Shown: positions 16,924 through 26,489 of the stretch, in pieces
How positions within the stretch are numbered: the first letter of the stretch is position 1
How the letters are laid out: each line of letters begins with the position of its first letter
Origin: Streptomyces sp. NBC_01445
GTDB lineage: Bacteria; Actinomycetota; Actinomycetes; Streptomycetales; Streptomycetaceae
Reading direction: 5' to 3'
Length of the DNA stretch: 64,000 bases
NCBI RefSeq assembly: GCF_035918235.1
Contig: NZ_CP109486.1
Span: 248,001-312,000 of the forward strand
The notes under the pieces: generated by a model
What the model was told of the DNA's origin: nothing
Seen by the model: the letters and a program-made list of their open reading frames with translations, nothing else
The model's database searches: none
Position numbers and translations under genes: made by a program

Positions 16924-18294
16924 ATGCCCCCCATCGACAACCAGAACACGCAGCATGATGCGCTCAAACGGTCTGTCCGCCTCATCGACCTCATCATGCT
17001 GGGCGCGGGCACGGCGATCGGCGCCTCGGTCTTCACCGTGCTCGGCCCGGCCACCTCCGTCAGCGGATCAGGCATCCTCATCGCCACCGTCCTGGCAGCC
17101 GTCCCGATGGCCGTGTTCGGCATCGTCTACGCCTTCATGTCCTCCACGGCGCCGAAGACGGGGGCCTCCTACGCATGGCAACACGCCTTCGTACACCCGC
17201 TGATGGGCTTCGTCGTCGCATGGCTCCGCATCCTGGGCAGCGGCGCGATCATGGTGCTTCTGGCCCGGGTCTTGGTCGAGTACCTGGGCATGGTGTGGCC
17301 CGGCCTGCCGGCCGCGCCCGTCATGCTCGGACTGTTCATCGCCGTCTTCACGCTGAACTACTTCGGAGTCTCCATCGCAGCGCGGGCCCAGACCGTACTG
17401 ATGCTGCTACTTCTGGCCGTCTTCGCGGTATTCGTCGGCGTCAGCACACCACAGATCAGCATCGACACGATCGGGCCGGTCTTCGAAGGCTGGGGCCCCA
17501 TCCTTGCGGCGCTTCCGTTGCTCATCAATCTGTTCCTCGGGATCGAGACCGCAACAGAAGTCGGCGAAGAAGTCGAGAACGCTGAGCGGAACGTGCCCGT
17601 GGGCCTGGTCCTCGCCCTGCTCCTGACTTTGGTCGTCTACCTGTCCATCGTCGTGACATCGCTAGGGGTGGCCGGGCCGAAGGAACTCGCCACCAGCGAC
17701 GTGCCCCTGCTGACCGCAGCCGAACACACCCTGGGCAACTGGGCAACACCACTGATCGTCAGTGCTGCCGCACTGGCCCTCGTCAAGTCGCTCAACGCCG
17801 CCTTCCTGGTGTTCACACGCTTCCTGTTCGCCATGGGCCGCAACAGGGACCTTCCCCACTTCATGGCACGCGTGCATCCCCGCTGGGGGACACCGCACGT
17901 AGCGACCGTAGTGGCCTTCTGCTTCGCGTCGCTGGGACTGCTGCTGTCGAAGGAGATCCTCCCGCTCCTGCTCGCCGTCAATATCCCGACGATGATGAAG
18001 TACTTCGGTACCTGCCTGGCCGGACTCAACGTGGTGCGCTTGCACCCCGACGTGTACGCGCGGGCCAGACTCCGCTTCCGCAAAGCGTGGATCACCACGG
18101 CGGCCGTCGCCGGCATGGCCGCCGCGGTCATCATCACTGCACTGGGCTGGGCCACGGACTGGCGGCCCTACGCCCTGTGTGGGGCATGGACAGTAGTTGG
18201 CCTGCTCTATTGGTGGCTGCGCCGACGGCGCTCGGGCAACTGGACGGGCCCCGCGAACGCTGTTGGTACGCCGGCGTCTGAGGGGGCTTCCTGA
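16924..18294 (+). CDS. APC-family amino acid permease
   Basis: A 456-residue permease with about twelve membrane segments. Family marks are the unwound first helix in LGAGTAIGASVFTVLG, the TGASYAWQHAF region and FLGIETATEVGEEVENAERNVP, typical of amino acid-polyamine-organocation carriers. ATG 16924 follows AAGGAGG. It lies 80 bases after the binding-protein gene and points the same way. It may import a free amino acid used by the same pathway, or export or exchange a product of peptide cleavage; the sequence does not decide. Confidence 0.87.
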   Translation: MPPIDNQNTQHDALKRSVRLIDLIMLGAGTAIGASVFTVLGPATSVSGSGILIATVLAAVPMAVFGIVYAFMSSTAPKTGASYAWQHAFVHPLMGFVVAWLRILGSGAIMVLLARVLVEYLGMVWPGLPAAPVMLGLFIAVFTLNYFGVSIAARAQTVLMLLLLAVFAVFVGVSTPQISIDTIGPVFEGWGPILAALPLLINLFLGIETATEVGEEVENAERNVPVGLVLALLLTLVVYLSIVVTSLGVAGPKELATSDVPLLTAAEHTLGNWATPLIVSAAALALVKSLNAAFLVFTRFLFAMGRNRDLPHFMARVHPRWGTPHVATVVAFCFASLGLLLSKEILPLLLAVNIPTMMKYFGTCLAGLNVVRLHPDVYARARLRFRKAWITTAAVAGMAAAVIITALGWATDWRPYALCGAWTVVGLLYWWLRRRRSGNWTGPANAVGTPASEGAS

Positions 18295-18364
18295 TGGCTA
18301 CCGGTAAGCGCCCGTCTCGACGACGGGCCAGAACACCGCTGGCGCACACATCGAGGGCCGACAC

Positions 18365-19459
18365 ATGACGTCATCCACGGACTCCTACCAGCGGTTTGTG
18401 CGAACGGCCTTTCCGGAGAAGCCGCCCGGGTCCTATTTGGACACCGCCTCCATCGGCCTGGTGCCCATGGCTGTGCGGACCGCAGTGGCCGAGTGTTACG
18501 AGGCCTTGGGCGCGGGAGTGCGCGGGATGCAGCACACGCGGGCAGGTGTGGAACAGACCCGAGCGCTTCTGGCGCAGGAGTTCGGCTGCCGAGCGGACGA
18601 CCTCACATTCGCATCGTCCACTGGCGAAGCCATCAACACCGTCGCCCGCGCCATCACCTGGCGCGAGGGCGACGAAGTCCTGGTCCTCGCGGATGAGTTC
18701 CCCACCACACAGCTCCCCTGGAGCCGACTGCCGGGCGTTCGCCTGGTTACGACGAAACCCGCTGCCCACGACGACCGTCTCGGTGCGCTCCTTGGTGCGA
18801 TCGGCCCCCGAACTCGGCTCGTCGCGGTCGCCCACGTCAACTCGGTCACCGGTACTCTGATCGACCTCTCTGAACTCGGACAGGCATGCGCCCGGGTCGG
18901 AGCGCTGCTGCTGTGTGACGGAGCCCAGTCCGCCGGTGTCCTCCCCGTCGACACGACGGACGTCGACTTCTTCGTGACCACTGGATACAAGTGGCTGCTC
19001 GCCGGGTTCGGCATCGCCTTCACCATCACCAAGCCGACCGTGCGCGATCAGCTTTCCCCCACTCTCCTGGGACACGCGAACATGCCGCCCTCGCAGGAGC
19101 TGGCTGTCGGAACTCCGAATCTGGGCGGCATCCACGCGCTGGGGGCCGCCGCGCGGCTCCGTCACACCGTCGGTCTGAAGGCCATCACCCATAGGACGCG
19201 CACTCTGGCCAACCGCATTCGCGACGAAGCCGCCGCCATCGGCTACCGCATCGCCTCACACGACACGCAAGGGCCGATCGTCAGCCTCTGCCCGCCTGCC
19301 GGTTCCACCCCGGAACTCGTCGAGCATCTGGGCCGCCTAGACATCGTCGCCGCGGCACGCGGCGGACACCTGCGCATCTCGCCGTACTTCTACACCGCGG
19401 ACAGCGAGGTCGGCGAGCTCCTCGACGCGCTGGCCCAGGCATCTCGCATCACGACCTGA
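18365..19459 (+). CDS. Class V PLP-dependent aminotransferase-like enzyme
   Basis: A 364-residue PLP enzyme of the class V group (cysteine desulfurase, isopenicillin N epimerase and kynureninase relatives). Seen in order: YLDTASIGLVP near the start, LTFASSTGEAINTVARAI, VAVAHVNSVTGTLIDL, the cofactor Asp region LLLCDGAQSAG, the Schiff-base lysine in TTGYKWLLAGFG, and a C-terminal domain with GGHLRISPYFYTADSEV. With RidA directly downstream, an enamine or imine intermediate is likely, as from beta-elimination, epimerisation or desulfuration of an amino acid. The precise reaction is not clear. Confidence 0.85.
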   Translation: MTSSTDSYQRFVRTAFPEKPPGSYLDTASIGLVPMAVRTAVAECYEALGAGVRGMQHTRAGVEQTRALLAQEFGCRADDLTFASSTGEAINTVARAITWREGDEVLVLADEFPTTQLPWSRLPGVRLVTTKPAAHDDRLGALLGAIGPRTRLVAVAHVNSVTGTLIDLSELGQACARVGALLLCDGAQSAGVLPVDTTDVDFFVTTGYKWLLAGFGIAFTITKPTVRDQLSPTLLGHANMPPSQELAVGTPNLGGIHALGAAARLRHTVGLKAITHRTRTLANRIRDEAAAIGYRIASHDTQGPIVSLCPPAGSTPELVEHLGRLDIVAAARGGHLRISPYFYTADSEVGELLDALAQASRITT

Positions 19460-19469
19460 AGGGACGACA

Positions 19470-19856
19470 GTGTCCAAGAAGATCATCCAGAACGGTTCCT
19501 CGATCGGCCCTTACTCGCAAGCGGTCGTTGTGGGCAACCACTGCTATGTCGCCGGCACCGGAGGTTTCGTGCCTGGTACCAGCGAGCTCGTCCAGGGCGG
19601 AAAGGAGGCCGAAATCCGGCAGACCATGAAGAACCTCGAAGCCGTGATCAACGAAGCTGGCTATCGCATGTCAGACATCGTCACCGTGACCACCTATCTC
19701 CGCGACATCGCTGACTGGCCGGCCTTCAACGACATCTACAGCAGCTACTTCGAGCCGGAATCGGCACCGGCGCGCGCCGTCGTCGGTGTGGCCGATCTGC
19801 CTGCCGGAGCCAACGTCGAGGTCACCTGTGTTGCCGTCCATCAGGACGCCGCATGA
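19470..19856 (+). CDS. RidA-family enamine/imine deaminase
   Basis: A 128-residue RidA (YjgF/UK114) protein. Motifs are GPYSQAVVVGNHCYVAGTGGF, TMKNLEAVINEAGY, DIVTVTTYLRDI, YFEPESAPARAVVGVADLP and the closing VEVTCVAV. The arginine that defines active RidA proteins is present in PARAVV. These trimeric enzymes hydrolyse reactive enamines and imines released by PLP enzymes. Its place ten bases after the aminotransferase fits that partnership. GTG is the start; the stop overlaps the amidohydrolase start (ATGA). Confidence 0.92.
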   Translation: MSKKIIQNGSSIGPYSQAVVVGNHCYVAGTGGFVPGTSELVQGGKEAEIRQTMKNLEAVINEAGYRMSDIVTVTTYLRDIADWPAFNDIYSSYFEPESAPARAVVGVADLPAGANVEVTCVAVHQDAA

Positions 19857-21841
19857 TGCCCACCATCGTGCGTACCGAACGGTTCTCCTACTTCGGGGCC
19901 GGCGAGCGGTGCGGTGAGCTTGTCGTGACACACCGTCACGACGGCAGCCTCGTCACCGACTTCACGGTGTCCAACAACGGTCGCGGCGCCAAATTGCACG
20001 AAGAGCTGGCGCTGGACGAGGAGCAGCTGCCCTGGCGGTGGCTGGTCGAGGGCACTTCACTGATGGGCGGCCCGGTCCACGAGCACTTCACCGGTGACGA
20101 CGTGTCCCGCCAATGGACGAGCCAGGCGGAGACCGGGCAGGATGCCGGCCCGGCCAAGCTGTACTTGCCTGCGGACACAAGCCCCTACTGCGCCTGGATC
20201 GCCGCCCGCGCGGCTCTGGCCAACGGCGGATGTGTCGACGCGCTGCCCCATGGCCGCATCCACGCCGAACTGGTCCACCGCACAGAGCTCCACACCGGCG
20301 GGGCCGCGGTGCCGGTCGAGGTCTATTTCGTGCGGGGCCGGGGGCTCACCCCGGAGTACGTCATTGCCGACGCCACCGGCGCCCTGATCGCCTGGCTGGG
20401 CATGGGCGCCGACATGTTGGTCCGCGACGACTTCGCCGACCAACTGCCCGCCCTGACGGAGCTGGAGAGCGTCCTCACGCACTCTCACCTGGAGCGGGTG
20501 CAAGCCCGCATCCGACACCGCTTCGACGGCCCGGTCCGTATCCGGCGAGTCCGGATCTTCGACCCCGACACCCTGAAGCTCACCGAGCCCATGTCGGTGA
20601 CGATGTTCCGTGACCGGATCACCGGCGTGGAACTGGACGAGAAGGCCGTGTCCGTCGCCGGTGAAACCGTCATCGACGGAGACGGCGGCACGCTCATCGC
20701 GGGACTGCACGACATGCATGCGCATGTGAAGCCGATCGACGGCCTATTCTACCTCGCCGCCGGTGTCACCACGGTCCGGGACATGGGAAACGCCAACGAT
20801 GTCCTGCTCGCGCTGACCACGAACTGGGACACGGGCCTCACACCCGGCCCCCGCGTGGTGCGCTCCGGCTTCATCGAAGGGCGCAGCCCGCACTCCGCGC
20901 TGTTCGGCTTCATCCCCAACACCCTTGAGGAAGCCCTGGACGCAGTGCGCTGGTACGCGGCCCGCGGTTACCACCAGATCAAGCTCTACAACTCCATGAA
21001 CCCGGACTGGGTACCGGCACTGACCGCCGAGGCTCATCGCCTCGGTCTGCGCGCCGTCGGACACATCCCGGCGTTCACTACACCGGACCGCATGATCGAG
21101 TCGGGCTACGACGAAGTCACACACGTCAATCAGCTGATGCTCGGCTGGCTCCTGGAAGAGGGCGCGGACACCCGCACCCCGCTCCGCCTCACCGCCATGG
21201 CCCGCGCCAAGGACCTGGACCTCGACTCCGAACCGGTGTGGCACACACTGGAGTTGATGCGGGAGCGGGGCATCGGCCTCGATCCCACGGCAGTCATCGT
21301 CGAACGGCTCATGCTCAGCCGGGCCCGCACGGTCCTGCCTGCCGACGCCCCATTCCTGAGCCACATGCCGATCGGCTACCAACGTCAACGCAAGCGTACT
21401 TACGTCCCGTTCGACAGCGAGGACGACCTTCGCGCGTACGACGAGTCGTTCCCCATGGTCTTGAAAGTCCTCAAGCTGCTGCACGATCAGGGCATCCCCT
21501 TGTGGCCCGGGACCGACGACTCGACCGGCTTCACCGTCCACCGTGAACTCGAGCTCTATGCCAAGGCCGGCATCCCGACGGCGGACGTGCTGCGCATCGC
21601 CACCCGTGACTGCGCCGCCCATCTCGGCCTGGGCCACAGCCACGGCAGCATCGACACCGGCAAGAACGCCTCTTTTCTGCTGCTGGACGGCGACCCGCTG
21701 CAGGACATCAGCGTCGTCCGCAATATCCGCATGGTCGTCAAGGACGGCGACGTCTACTACCCGCACGACATCTATACCGAGCTCGGGATCGTGCCCTTCA
21801 ACAGCCCGCCCGCGACGACTTCCCAGGAGCGCACCGCATGA
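19853..21841 (+). CDS. Amidohydrolase-superfamily protein with long N-terminal domain
   Basis: A 662-residue protein. The last 400 residues form an amidohydrolase TIM barrel: metal-binding HxH in GLHDMHAHV, then a beta-strand region GVTTVRDMGN, QIKLYNSMNP, His in AVGHIPAF and EVTHVNQ, Asp in PGTDDSTGF, and a final small barrel with ASFLLLDGDPL. The first 230 residues have beta-rich character and no recognised name; the two parts may both contact substrate. Prolidase-like and N-acyl-amino-acid hydrolases belong to this superfamily, which fits the peptidase neighbours. Two in-frame starts (19853 and 19856) are equally possible. Confidence 0.83.
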   Translation: MMPTIVRTERFSYFGAGERCGELVVTHRHDGSLVTDFTVSNNGRGAKLHEELALDEEQLPWRWLVEGTSLMGGPVHEHFTGDDVSRQWTSQAETGQDAGPAKLYLPADTSPYCAWIAARAALANGGCVDALPHGRIHAELVHRTELHTGGAAVPVEVYFVRGRGLTPEYVIADATGALIAWLGMGADMLVRDDFADQLPALTELESVLTHSHLERVQARIRHRFDGPVRIRRVRIFDPDTLKLTEPMSVTMFRDRITGVELDEKAVSVAGETVIDGDGGTLIAGLHDMHAHVKPIDGLFYLAAGVTTVRDMGNANDVLLALTTNWDTGLTPGPRVVRSGFIEGRSPHSALFGFIPNTLEEALDAVRWYAARGYHQIKLYNSMNPDWVPALTAEAHRLGLRAVGHIPAFTTPDRMIESGYDEVTHVNQLMLGWLLEEGADTRTPLRLTAMARAKDLDLDSEPVWHTLELMRERGIGLDPTAVIVERLMLSRARTVLPADAPFLSHMPIGYQRQRKRTYVPFDSEDDLRAYDESFPMVLKVLKLLHDQGIPLWPGTDDSTGFTVHRELELYAKAGIPTADVLRIATRDCAAHLGLGHSHGSIDTGKNASFLLLDGDPLQDISVVRNIRMVVKDGDVYYPHDIYTELGIVPFNSPPATTSQERTA

Positions 21842-23292
21842 CACAGTCCGCACGCCGCACGATCAAGGCGGGATCCGGCGAGCTCACCTATCAGGCCCAG
21901 GTGGAAGAGTTCACCGTCGACGACAGCAACGGGCAGCCTGCAGCCCGAATCGTATGCACCACCTACCTGCGTACGGAAGACGCCATCGAGCGCGATGAGC
22001 GGCCCGTGCTCTTCGCCTTCAACGGAGGCCCCGGTTCCTCGTCGGTCTGGCTCCACTTGGGCATAGGCCCGAGACGCGTCGCCGACGCCGATTCCCTCAC
22101 CCCTCGCAGCACGCCTCCGTACACGCTCGTCGACAACAACGAGACGGTCCTGGACGCGGCCGACCTCGTCTTCATCGACCCACCCGGAACCGGTTACAGC
22201 CGGGTACTGAGCCCGGATCAGGAGACGGACTTCTACTGCACCGACGGCGACGCACGGGCCATGATCCGCCTCATATCTGCCTGGTGTCGCAAGCACCGCC
22301 GCGAGAACTCGCCCCGTTTCCTTCTGGGCGAGAGCTACGGAACCACCCGCGCGGCGGCCATGGCCCGAATGCTTCCCGGCGGCCCCTTCAGCACCGGCAG
22401 TCTCGGCACGACGGCACTGAGCGGCGTCATCCTCCTCGCGGCCGCCTTCCGCAACCCGGTCGGCGACGAGGCTCACGCCGCGACGCTGCCCACCTACGCT
22501 GCCACCGCCTGGTACCACGACCGCCTCCCTGAACGCCCTGGGAGCCTCGAAACCCACATGGCGTGGGCTCGCCGATTCGCCCAACAGGACTACCTCCCGG
22601 CCCTCTTCGCTGGCACCGGGCTGCCGCAACAGCGCCGGTCCGAGATCGCCCAGACACTTCACCAGCTGACCGGCATCCCTACCGAGACACTGATCCGCCA
22701 CCAACTGCGGCTCGAACCGCCGCAGTTCGCGCGACTGCTGTTGGCCGACGACGACCGGCAGATTGGCGGGTACGACACCCGGTTTACGCTTCCGATCACG
22801 GGGGCTGGGCAGGACCCTGTTGCCGACGACCCCGCGATGGGACAGTACGTCGGGATGTTCAGCGGCGCCCTGGTGCCGTACCTGCGTGACGAACTGGGCG
22901 CCGGATACGACACGGACTACCGGCCGATCGAGTGGGCCCGCGTCAACCTCCGCTGGGACCACGGGTCCGGCCCCGGTGTCCCTCCGGCCTCGGACACTCT
23001 CGTGCCGGACATCGCCGCGGCCCTGCGCCGGGACCCCCAATTCAGGGTGCTGTTCTGCCAGGGCTACTACGACCTGGTCACCACCTTCGGCGCGCTCGAA
23101 CACGCTGTTACCCGTATGCCCCTGGATGAGAAGCGCGTTCAGGTGCAGTACTACGAATCCGGCCACATGCCCTACCTCGGCCAGCTGTCGCGCGAACAGA
23201 TGGCGACCGACATCCGGCGTTTCCTCGCCCGGGACGCAGACGCTTGTGACCTTGAACAGCCGCCCGGTCGGCCGAAGGAGAACCTCTCGTGA
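21838..23292 (+). CDS. S10-family serine carboxypeptidase-like protein (operon copy)
   Basis: A 484-residue S10 peptidase with FNGGPGSSSVW, nucleophile Ser166 in GESYGTTRAA, Asp412 in QGYYDLVTTFG and His443 in ESGHMPYLG, so the catalytic triad is complete. There is no N-terminal signal (it begins MTQSARRTIKAGSGELTY), which is unusual for S10 enzymes and suggests cytoplasmic trimming of imported peptides. It is homologous to the gene at 8602, sharing the same triad layout and length. Both ends overlap neighbouring genes by four bases. Confidence 0.88.
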   Translation: MTQSARRTIKAGSGELTYQAQVEEFTVDDSNGQPAARIVCTTYLRTEDAIERDERPVLFAFNGGPGSSSVWLHLGIGPRRVADADSLTPRSTPPYTLVDNNETVLDAADLVFIDPPGTGYSRVLSPDQETDFYCTDGDARAMIRLISAWCRKHRRENSPRFLLGESYGTTRAAAMARMLPGGPFSTGSLGTTALSGVILLAAAFRNPVGDEAHAATLPTYAATAWYHDRLPERPGSLETHMAWARRFAQQDYLPALFAGTGLPQQRRSEIAQTLHQLTGIPTETLIRHQLRLEPPQFARLLLADDDRQIGGYDTRFTLPITGAGQDPVADDPAMGQYVGMFSGALVPYLRDELGAGYDTDYRPIEWARVNLRWDHGSGPGVPPASDTLVPDIAAALRRDPQFRVLFCQGYYDLVTTFGALEHAVTRMPLDEKRVQVQYYESGHMPYLGQLSREQMATDIRRFLARDADACDLEQPPGRPKENLS

Positions 23293-24545
23293 CCGACACC
23301 CTATGGACGGGCCTCGACCAGCTCACCGAGAACCTGGAAATCCTGTACCGGGACCTGCACCGGCATCCCGAGCTGCCCCTCCAGGAACACCGGACCGCCG
23401 AACGCGTGGCCCAGACACTGGACATGCTCGGTTACGACGTCACCGAACACGTGGGCGGCACCGGCGTCGTGGGCATCCTCCGCAACGGCGAGGGCCCGGT
23501 CGTGATGCTGAGGTCCGAACTCGATGCCCTGCCCGTGCAGGAGAAGACAGGACTGCCCTACGCCTCCACGGCGCGCGCCGTTGGCCCTGACGGGCGGGAC
23601 ACCCCAGTGATGCACGCCTGTGGACACGACATGCACATCACCTGTCTGATCGGCGCTGCGACTCTCCTCGCCCAGGCAACGGACGCCTGGTCCGGAACAC
23701 TGATGCTGGTCTTCCAGCCCGCCGAGGAACTCGCCTGTGGAGCCCGGGACATGGTCGACGACGGTCTCTTCGATCGGTTCCCGACCCCGGACATCGTCCT
23801 CGGCCAGCACATCGTCCCTTACCCCGCCGGGACCATCGCCTATGGATCGGGCACCGTCATGGCGGCCATGGACGCGGCCAACGTCGTACTGCACGGCCGC
23901 GGCGGCCACGGCTCCAGCCCGGAGAGCACCATTGACCCGGTCCTGATGGCGGCCCACGTCATCACCCGGCTTCAGGGAATCGTCGCGCGCGAGGTCGCCG
24001 CCTCCGAGCGGGCGGTCGTCACCGTAGGACGGCTCCAGGCCGGCACCAAGGACAACATCATCCCGGACACGGCCGAACTCGGCGTGAACGTGCGCAGCTT
24101 CTCTGCCGCCACCCGGTCGACGGTCCGCCAGGCCATCGAGCGCATCATCCAGAGTGAAGCCGACGCCAGCGGCGCGCCCAAGCCCCCGGAGGTCGAGTGG
24201 ACCATCGAGGCACCGGCGACCGAGAACGACCCTGAAGCCACTGCCACCACCATTGCGGCACTGACCGCCCACTTCGGCGACGAGTGCGTCACCGAAGTCC
24301 CACCGGTCTCAGCCAGTGAGGACGTTGGGGTCTTCGGCACCGCATGCGGCGCACCCACGGTCTTCTGGTTCCTCGGCTGCCTGGATCCCGCCGACTGCGC
24401 GGCAGCCGCACAAGGGGCGGGCCTCAAAAGCCAGTTGACGAACCACTCACCGCACTTCGCCCCGCTCATCCGACCCACCCTGCCCGCCGGTATCCAAGCA
24501 CTGGTCACGGCAGCCATGACATGGCTCGGGAGGCAATCATCATGA
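23289..24545 (+). CDS. M20-family metallopeptidase/amidohydrolase
   Basis: A 418-residue M20 peptidase of the aminoacylase/IAA-amidohydrolase branch. Metal-binding blocks are MHACGHDMHITCLIG, FQPAEELACGARDMV (catalytic Glu pair) and VLGQHIVPYPAGTIAYG, and the dimerisation domain begins near NVVLHGRGGHGSSPES. Relatives release an amino acid from N-acyl amino acids or cleave dipeptides. No export signal is present. GTG 23289 overlaps the S10 stop, and the stop overlaps the M61 start (ATGA), so stoichiometric translation with both peptidases is likely. Confidence 0.9.
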   Translation: MTDTLWTGLDQLTENLEILYRDLHRHPELPLQEHRTAERVAQTLDMLGYDVTEHVGGTGVVGILRNGEGPVVMLRSELDALPVQEKTGLPYASTARAVGPDGRDTPVMHACGHDMHITCLIGAATLLAQATDAWSGTLMLVFQPAEELACGARDMVDDGLFDRFPTPDIVLGQHIVPYPAGTIAYGSGTVMAAMDAANVVLHGRGGHGSSPESTIDPVLMAAHVITRLQGIVAREVAASERAVVTVGRLQAGTKDNIIPDTAELGVNVRSFSAATRSTVRQAIERIIQSEADASGAPKPPEVEWTIEAPATENDPEATATTIAALTAHFGDECVTEVPPVSASEDVGVFGTACGAPTVFWFLGCLDPADCAAAAQGAGLKSQLTNHSPHFAPLIRPTLPAGIQALVTAAMTWLGRQSS

Positions 24546-26167
24546 AACGCCCCACGATTCACCTGACCCTGGCCCCCTATCTGACCGCCGGTGAAGCGTC
24601 GGGAGTGCGCGTCACCTACACACTGAGCGGATTGCGGTTCGAGACCGGACAAACTCTCTGCAAGCTTCCGGAGCTCCTGTTCGGGATCGACGGAGCCAAA
24701 GTCGCTGCCGACGGGATCCACGCTGCAGACGAACTCGGCCCCCTCGCACTCACCCACACCCGAGACGAACCCACTCCGTCCTTTACGATGCGCCGGTGGA
24801 CCACCCAGCGTTCCACCAAAGGCGACGTCACCGTGGAGTATGCCGCTCCTGTACGCATCGTCGACTTCTCGACTGCCAACGGTCCACTGTTCGATCTGCG
24901 AGCCGAGGGCTGCGGTATCAGCGCGGGCGGCCTCGGCTTCCTCGCGCTCCCGGAACAGGACGGGATCTTTGAAACCCAAACGCAGTGGGATCTGCAGGAG
25001 TTGCCCGTCGGCGCTCGCGGCGTCAGCAGCCATGGTGAGGGCACCGTGCGGCGCACCACCACGCTGGAGTCGCTGACCTTCACCTTCTACATGGCCGGTG
25101 TGCTGCACTCCTACCCTGCGGAACCCGACCCGACCTACGGCGTGTTCTGGCTATCCGAGCCGACATTCGACGCGTCCCTGATAGGGCAGCAAGGCAGGAT
25201 CCTCTATGAGGAGATGTGTCGGTTCTTCCGTGAACCGGCCCCGGGCTTCCGAATCTTCGTCCGCAAGCATCCCTACCCCGGCCTGGGTGGCAGCCTGCTT
25301 CCGGGATCGCGGGGCTACATGTTCGGCTGGGGCGACACCGAGACTCACACCACGGAGGAGCTCACCCGGCTCCTCGCCCACGAGACAGTTCACAACTGGC
25401 CGCTGCTGGACGGATTCAGCCACGACCCCAGCCAGGTCAGCTGGTACAACGAGGGCATAGCCGAGTACTACTCGATGTTCATTCCGCACCGCGCCGGGCT
25501 GCTCAGCGACGACGACTTCCTGCGCCTGCTCAACAAGCGGGCCAGGGGGTACTACGCAAACCCCCTGCAGTCCCTGTCCTCCGCGGCGGCCGCGGGACTC
25601 TACTGGAAGGACTGGCGCGCCCAGCGAGTCCCCTACGGCCGTGGGCTGCTCTATCTCATCGACACCGACCACCGGCTCCGCCAGGCGAGCCAAGGAGCCC
25701 GGAGCCTCGACGACGTGGTTCGCACCATCCTGGAGCGCGACCGTGCGGGACAGAGGGTCACTCTGGATGACTGGCTGGAACTCGTAACAGGCGAGATGGG
25801 CGAATCGGCGAAGACAGCGTTCGAGGCGATGATGTCGGGCGAGCCGGTTCTCCCGGACCTTGACTGCCTGATGCCGCGCTTTACGGCCATCGAGTCTCCG
25901 ATCGATGAGTTCGACATCGGCTTCGCCTACTACAGCTTCAAGACCCGCACCGTTTCAGGACTGGTCGAGACGAGCGAGGCCGCGAAGGCGGGAGTGCGCG
26001 ACGGGGACCTCATCGTGCGCAGCCCAGCGGCGCACACCATCAACGGCGGAGATCTGACCGAAATCGCGTTGACACTTCGACGGGGCGGCAAAGTCCTGGA
26101 CCTCGCGTACCAGCCGCGGGGCAAGAAGGTGAATGGCCTGCAGTGGACAAAGAGTCCCAACAGCTGA
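24542..26167 (+). CDS. M61-family (glycyl aminopeptidase-like) metallopeptidase
   Basis: A 541-residue protein beginning at ATG 24542, which overlaps the M20 stop. The zinc site is H280-E281-x2-H284 in AHETVHNW, followed by NEGIAEYYS carrying the likely third ligand. The N-terminal 200 residues form the beta-sandwich of M61 enzymes, and the last 80 residues resemble a PDZ domain (AAKAGVRDGDLIVRS onward), as usual in this family. M61 members are aminopeptidases with preference for small N-terminal residues. No signal peptide is seen. It is the last gene of the operon and completes a set of amino- and carboxy-end peptidases. Confidence 0.85.
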   Translation: MKRPTIHLTLAPYLTAGEASGVRVTYTLSGLRFETGQTLCKLPELLFGIDGAKVAADGIHAADELGPLALTHTRDEPTPSFTMRRWTTQRSTKGDVTVEYAAPVRIVDFSTANGPLFDLRAEGCGISAGGLGFLALPEQDGIFETQTQWDLQELPVGARGVSSHGEGTVRRTTTLESLTFTFYMAGVLHSYPAEPDPTYGVFWLSEPTFDASLIGQQGRILYEEMCRFFREPAPGFRIFVRKHPYPGLGGSLLPGSRGYMFGWGDTETHTTEELTRLLAHETVHNWPLLDGFSHDPSQVSWYNEGIAEYYSMFIPHRAGLLSDDDFLRLLNKRARGYYANPLQSLSSAAAAGLYWKDWRAQRVPYGRGLLYLIDTDHRLRQASQGARSLDDVVRTILERDRAGQRVTLDDWLELVTGEMGESAKTAFEAMMSGEPVLPDLDCLMPRFTAIESPIDEFDIGFAYYSFKTRTVSGLVETSEAAKAGVRDGDLIVRSPAAHTINGGDLTEIALTLRRGGKVLDLAYQPRGKKVNGLQWTKSPNS

Positions 26168-26489
26168 GGATCAACAGGCGGCCACGTTCCGCCCTCCAAC
26201 TCCAACAGTAGGGACTCGGAGGCCAGTAGATGAGTTGATGCCCGTGATGCTGTCGCCTGGATGTGTGGCTCTGGGGGTATCTCGGCTGGTCCTGGGGCGG
26301 GGATCGTTCTGGGCTTCTGGAGTGAGTGAGCGGCAGCCGGTCGAAAGCGACTCATACGACGAGAGTTGGGATCTGATCGAGCCCGTGATCTCGCCATGGA
26401 ATACCCAACACCCTTCGGCGGGTGGGCATTCGGGGCGATGACTCCAGCCAGCCGCGTCACCAACGTGCCCGACCAGCACACCTAGCGGC
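26168..26489. other. Intergenic stretch between two convergent genes
   Basis: About 320 bases between the end of the M61 gene and the end of the enoyl-CoA hydratase-like gene. The open frames have no family resemblance. Only a GC-rich stretch near 26405-26440 could form a weak terminator hairpin; nothing else is supported. Confidence 0.4.
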
